Source: a virus. Taken from it: a DNA stretch of 24,552 nucleotides. Position 1 is the first letter of the stretch; every line of letters starts with the position of its first letter. This document shows, in pieces, positions 22,798-24,552 of the stretch. Both the position numbers and the translations under genes were made by a program. The notes under the pieces are model-generated. The model worked only from the letters and a program-made list of their open reading frames with translations, was not told the origin of the DNA and did no database searches. The DNA lies in the IMG/VR virus record IMGVR_UViG_3300046000_004459, positions 1-24,552 of that record, one strand, 5' to 3'.

Positions 22798-22803
22798 GCT
22801 TTG

Positions 22804-23106
22804 TCAATGCTTCGGGGCTGGCACGAAAGGCTCCCGGGGGTTCTTTGGGACGAACATCGGGTCTTCCTCGCCCGGACCTCCTTCCGGCTTCGGCGGATAC
22901 TCCAGGTCTAGCAGGATCTGAAGGTAGTGGATAGCTTTCTCGATATCTTGCCGACCGTTCTTGGACCGATGGCGGCAGATATACTTGATGGCGTTCGCTT
23001 CGATATATGGGATGCCGTTGGCGTGGACGAACTCCACGTGCTGGATCTTCATACCTTTGTAATGCGAACCTCCGACTTGGACTTTCAGAGCTTCAGGAGT
23101 TGACAT
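22804..23106 (-). CDS. DUF3310 family protein
   Basis: A 100-residue phage protein with the family pattern GGSHYKGMKIQHVEFV (His-Tyr pair), NGIPYIEANAIKYICRHRSK (Asn-Ala-Ile-Lys-Tyr-Ile-x-Arg) and GRQDIEKAIHYLQILLDLE (Asp-x-x-Lys-Ala-x-x-Tyr-Leu). The end is Pro-rich. This family is common in phage early regions beside nucleotide-metabolism genes; its biochemical role is not settled. I chose ATG 23106-23104 because the upstream extension in this frame is Ser/Arg/Thr-rich shadow of the HD gene. The start lies 14 bases inside the HD gene end. No Shine-Dalgarno site: the start is preceded by CCAATCAACC. Confidence 0.85.
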   Translation of the reverse strand: MSTPEALKVQVGGSHYKGMKIQHVEFVHANGIPYIEANAIKYICRHRSKNGRQDIEKAIHYLQILLDLEYPPKPEGGPGEEDPMFVPKNPREPFVPAPKH

Positions 23107-23632
23107 GGTTGATTGGATTGTTGAACGTTTGGTAGTAGCGGAACAGACCGTCGGCCCGCACCCACTGGTCCTCCGTGAGCAACGTGGCGAACTTCTCGCG
23201 GGCGACCTCGTAGGCCCGGAACCAGCGGTCGTGGACGGGGCCGTGGCGCTCCTCGTGCAGGACGCACCAGATGATTCCGTCGAGGGTGTCACAGACCTTG
23301 AGGATAGCGGATTCGGAGGGGCACAGGGCCGTCTCGGGCAGGATCGTTTCGCGGAGGCGGGCCTCCAGTTCCTTCTCGTGCAGGTAGGTCCGGAGCTCCG
23401 GGTTGTCGCGCTTGAGGGTGAACGGGATGTCGCCCGTGACGTATTCGCCGGTATCGTGCATCAGGCACTCGATGAGGAGCGACCGACTGCAGATGCTGTC
23501 CGTAACGAACAGCGCCAGCATCGCCACGTTCCAGGAGTGGTGGGCGATGCTTTGCGGCCGGACGCTGGGGGCGCAGTGGTATCGGGTGACCTTGCCAGAT
23601 TCCAGGGTGTTGTCGAGTTGGGTGTTAGTCAT
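23093..23632 (-). CDS. HD-domain deoxynucleotide phosphohydrolase, YfbR-like
   Basis: A 179-residue HD protein. The metal-binding set of the family is visible: His31 or His32 (IAHHSWNVAMLAL), His59-Asp60 (LMHDTGEYVTGDIP) and Asp115 (ILKVCDTLDGI). TRYHCAPSVRPQSIAHHS corresponds to the Arg-Trp-His-x-x-Pro-x-x-x-x-Gln-x-x-Ala-x-His stretch of E. coli YfbR, with Tyr18 in place of Trp. YfbR removes phosphate from deoxynucleoside monophosphates. Related phage HD proteins (DatZ) remove dATP in viruses with 2-aminoadenine DNA; this window does not show which substrate applies. It overlaps both neighbours, by 8 and 14 bases, in a tight - strand operon. Confidence 0.85.
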   Translation of the reverse strand: MTNTQLDNTLESGKVTRYHCAPSVRPQSIAHHSWNVAMLALFVTDSICSRSLLIECLMHDTGEYVTGDIPFTLKRDNPELRTYLHEKELEARLRETILPETALCPSESAILKVCDTLDGIIWCVLHEERHGPVHDRWFRAYEVAREKFATLLTEDQWVRADGLFRYYQTFNNPINHVNS

Positions 23633-23933
23633 TGTCGTGGATGGATTGGTTCATGGGCTTGAGGCGGTGCAGGGTGGCGCGGACGTTGGCGAGTTCCTTC
23701 TCCCGATTGTTGAGAGCGGTCTCCGCCCGGTGGCGGTCGTGCAGGTTGGTCAGGTCACAGGAGACGCAGGCGGTGTCCAGTTCCTTCTCCAGAGCTTCCA
23801 GGAGCGGGATGGCCGGGGCCAGCTCGGCGTCGATGTGGGCGGTCAGTGTCTCAATGGACAGGTCGCCGAGGGAGTAGTAGTTGATTTTGCGAGCCGCTGC
23901 GAGGGCGGCGATGGAGGCACGTATTTCTTTCAT
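23625..23933 (-). CDS. Coiled-coil protein, unknown function
   Basis: A 102-residue helical protein. Residues 20-40 include NYYSLGDLSIETLTAHIDAE, then a long charged coiled coil (LLEALEKELDTACVSCDLTNL, then RHRAETALNNREKELANVRATLHRL). Cys residues in the ACVSCDL stretch could bind a metal or be chance. ATG 23933-23931 is the first start after the thymidylate-synthase-like stop. The frame extends upstream to 24023 but that part lies inside the neighbour. No family recognised. Confidence 0.6.
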   Translation of the reverse strand: MKEIRASIAALAAARKINYYSLGDLSIETLTAHIDAELAPAIPLLEALEKELDTACVSCDLTNLHDRHRAETALNNREKELANVRATLHRLKPMNQSIHDND

Positions 23934-23940
23934 GGTGGGT

Positions 23941-24552
23941 TCAAATGGTTGGGTTGTTGTAGCGGCGTTCGAGCCAAGCGGTGCAGGCCAGACGCCAAGC
24001 CGGGTCTTCGATCGCGGAGGCATAGGACTTCGCCATCTCGGGGGCTTTGCGTTTGTGCATGACCCACGAGTTGAACATGGGGATAAGGTTCTTGTCCAAG
24101 TGAGGTTCTTTGGTCTCCTGGAAGAAGATCTCGTTGTCGCCGTCCCGGATGCAGGAATCCAGACAGGCCAGCGTCCGGCTCAGGGCTTGGCGGAAGTTGC
24201 GGGAGCCCTCGCCCCCGTTGGTGAACAGCGACCGACGCTGGAGGTCGCGGATGGAGTAGGGGTCGTTTGGGACCCGGCTCTGCGCCCGTTCCCGCACCCG
24301 CTCCCACACCGGCGAGTCGGTGTAGACGTGGAGGTTGTTGCTCGTGTGCCACCACTCCCCCATCGCCCGGCCCAACGCCTGAGCCACGAACTCGTGGAAG
24401 TAGGAGAAGTGGACGATGTTGGCCCCGCTGACCCCGCCGAGCACCGCGTCGTTGGAGCGGTTGTAGGTCGTCATGCGGACGCGCCCGTTGGTGTCCACGG
24501 AGAACAGCATCATCAGGTTGCACGCCTTGTCCTTGGTGAACATCAGGTTGTC
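23941..24552 (-). CDS. Thymidylate-synthase-like protein, 5' end outside window
   Basis: The last 203 codons of a gene that continues past the right edge. Near the edge, KACNLMMLFSV carries a Cys (24522-24520) aligned with the ThyA nucleophile. It is followed by NRSNDAVLGGVSGANIVHFS, equal to the ThyA Arg-Ser-x-Asp and Asn that bind dUMP, and by SNNLHVYTD, equal to the ThyA His-x-Tyr. The Asn in GANIV is kept, which favours a uracil substrate (dUMP) over the cytosine used by dCMP hydroxymethylases, where Asp is found. About 120 further residues follow, helical and unlike the short ThyA tail. It would supply dTMP or a modified pyrimidine for phage DNA. Confidence 0.8.
   Translation of the reverse strand, partial: DNLMFTKDKACNLMMLFSVDTNGRVRMTTYNRSNDAVLGGVSGANIVHFSYFHEFVAQALGRAMGEWWHTSNNLHVYTDSPVWERVRERAQSRVPNDPYSIRDLQRRSLFTNGGEGSRNFRQALSRTLACLDSCIRDGDNEIFFQETKEPHLDKNLIPMFNSWVMHKRKAPEMAKSYASAIEDPAWRLACTAWLERRYNNPTI

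Noticed and set aside
22804-23292. Longer DUF3310 start at 23292 (- strand)
   Set aside because: The extra 62 residues are Ser/Thr/Arg-rich shadow of the HD gene and not part of the family.
1-24552. CRISPR array, tRNA, rRNA, insertion sequence or integrase
   Set aside because: No regularly spaced repeats, cloverleaf, transposase or recombinase motifs were seen on either strand.

Overview
The window is part of a tailed-phage (siphovirus-type Caudoviricetes) genome or prophage. It carries a full HK97-like packaging, head, neck and long non-contractile tail module on the + strand (about 211-22694). A short convergent operon of nucleotide-metabolism genes lies on the - strand (22804 to beyond 24552). 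The sequence is GC-rich and tightly packed, with many ATGA/GTGA start-stop overlaps. Most starts lack a Shine-Dalgarno sequence; only a handful (e.g. 701, 13589, 15327, 17857, 18474) have one. The style of the structural proteins and the weak use of Shine-Dalgarno sites would fit a host such as Verrucomicrobiota, but no host gene is present to prove it. No integrase, repressor, att site or tRNA is visible, so lifestyle cannot be judged.

Layout: (1) 1-210, a relatively AT-rich leader with no confident gene. (2) 211-2997, HNH endonuclease with an unusual DNA-binding N-terminus, P27-type small terminase, large terminase, and a small winged-helix-like ORF overlapping the terL end. (3) 3075-7641, portal, ClpP-like head protease, HK97-fold major capsid protein, two small head-associated proteins and a gp6-like connector. 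(4) 7638-12676, an adhesin module: a beta-rich protein, a 927-residue repetitive fibre, a 410-residue putative receptor-binding protein and a small protein. The last three begin with what look like Sec signal peptides. (5) 12673-14055, a probable lysis cassette: a papain-like/MOA-like cysteine peptidase candidate, two tiny lipoproteins, and three small membrane proteins resembling holin and spanin parts. (6) 14052-15740, head closure, tail completion, tail terminator and tail tube. (7) 15759-16416, a gpG/gpT-like tail chaperone pair with a possible frameshift. (8) 16350-22694, tape measure, three tail-tip proteins including an NlpC/P60-like one, and a 1066-residue J-like hub with fibronectin-III-like domains. 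(9) 22695-22803, two tandem hairpins between convergent operons. (10) 22804-24552 (-), DUF3310, a YfbR-like HD phosphohydrolase, a coiled-coil protein and a thymidylate-synthase-like gene cut by the window edge.

How it works together: terminase with HNH cuts and packages DNA through the portal into a protease-matured capsid. The neck (connector, head closure, tail completion, tail terminator) joins it to a tail whose length is set by a short, 500-residue tape measure. The hub and fibres recognise the host, and the lysis cassette releases progeny. The most unusual points are the insertion of the adhesin and lysis modules into the middle of the neck genes, the run of signal-peptide-bearing virion-type proteins, and the cysteine-peptidase candidate in the endolysin position.
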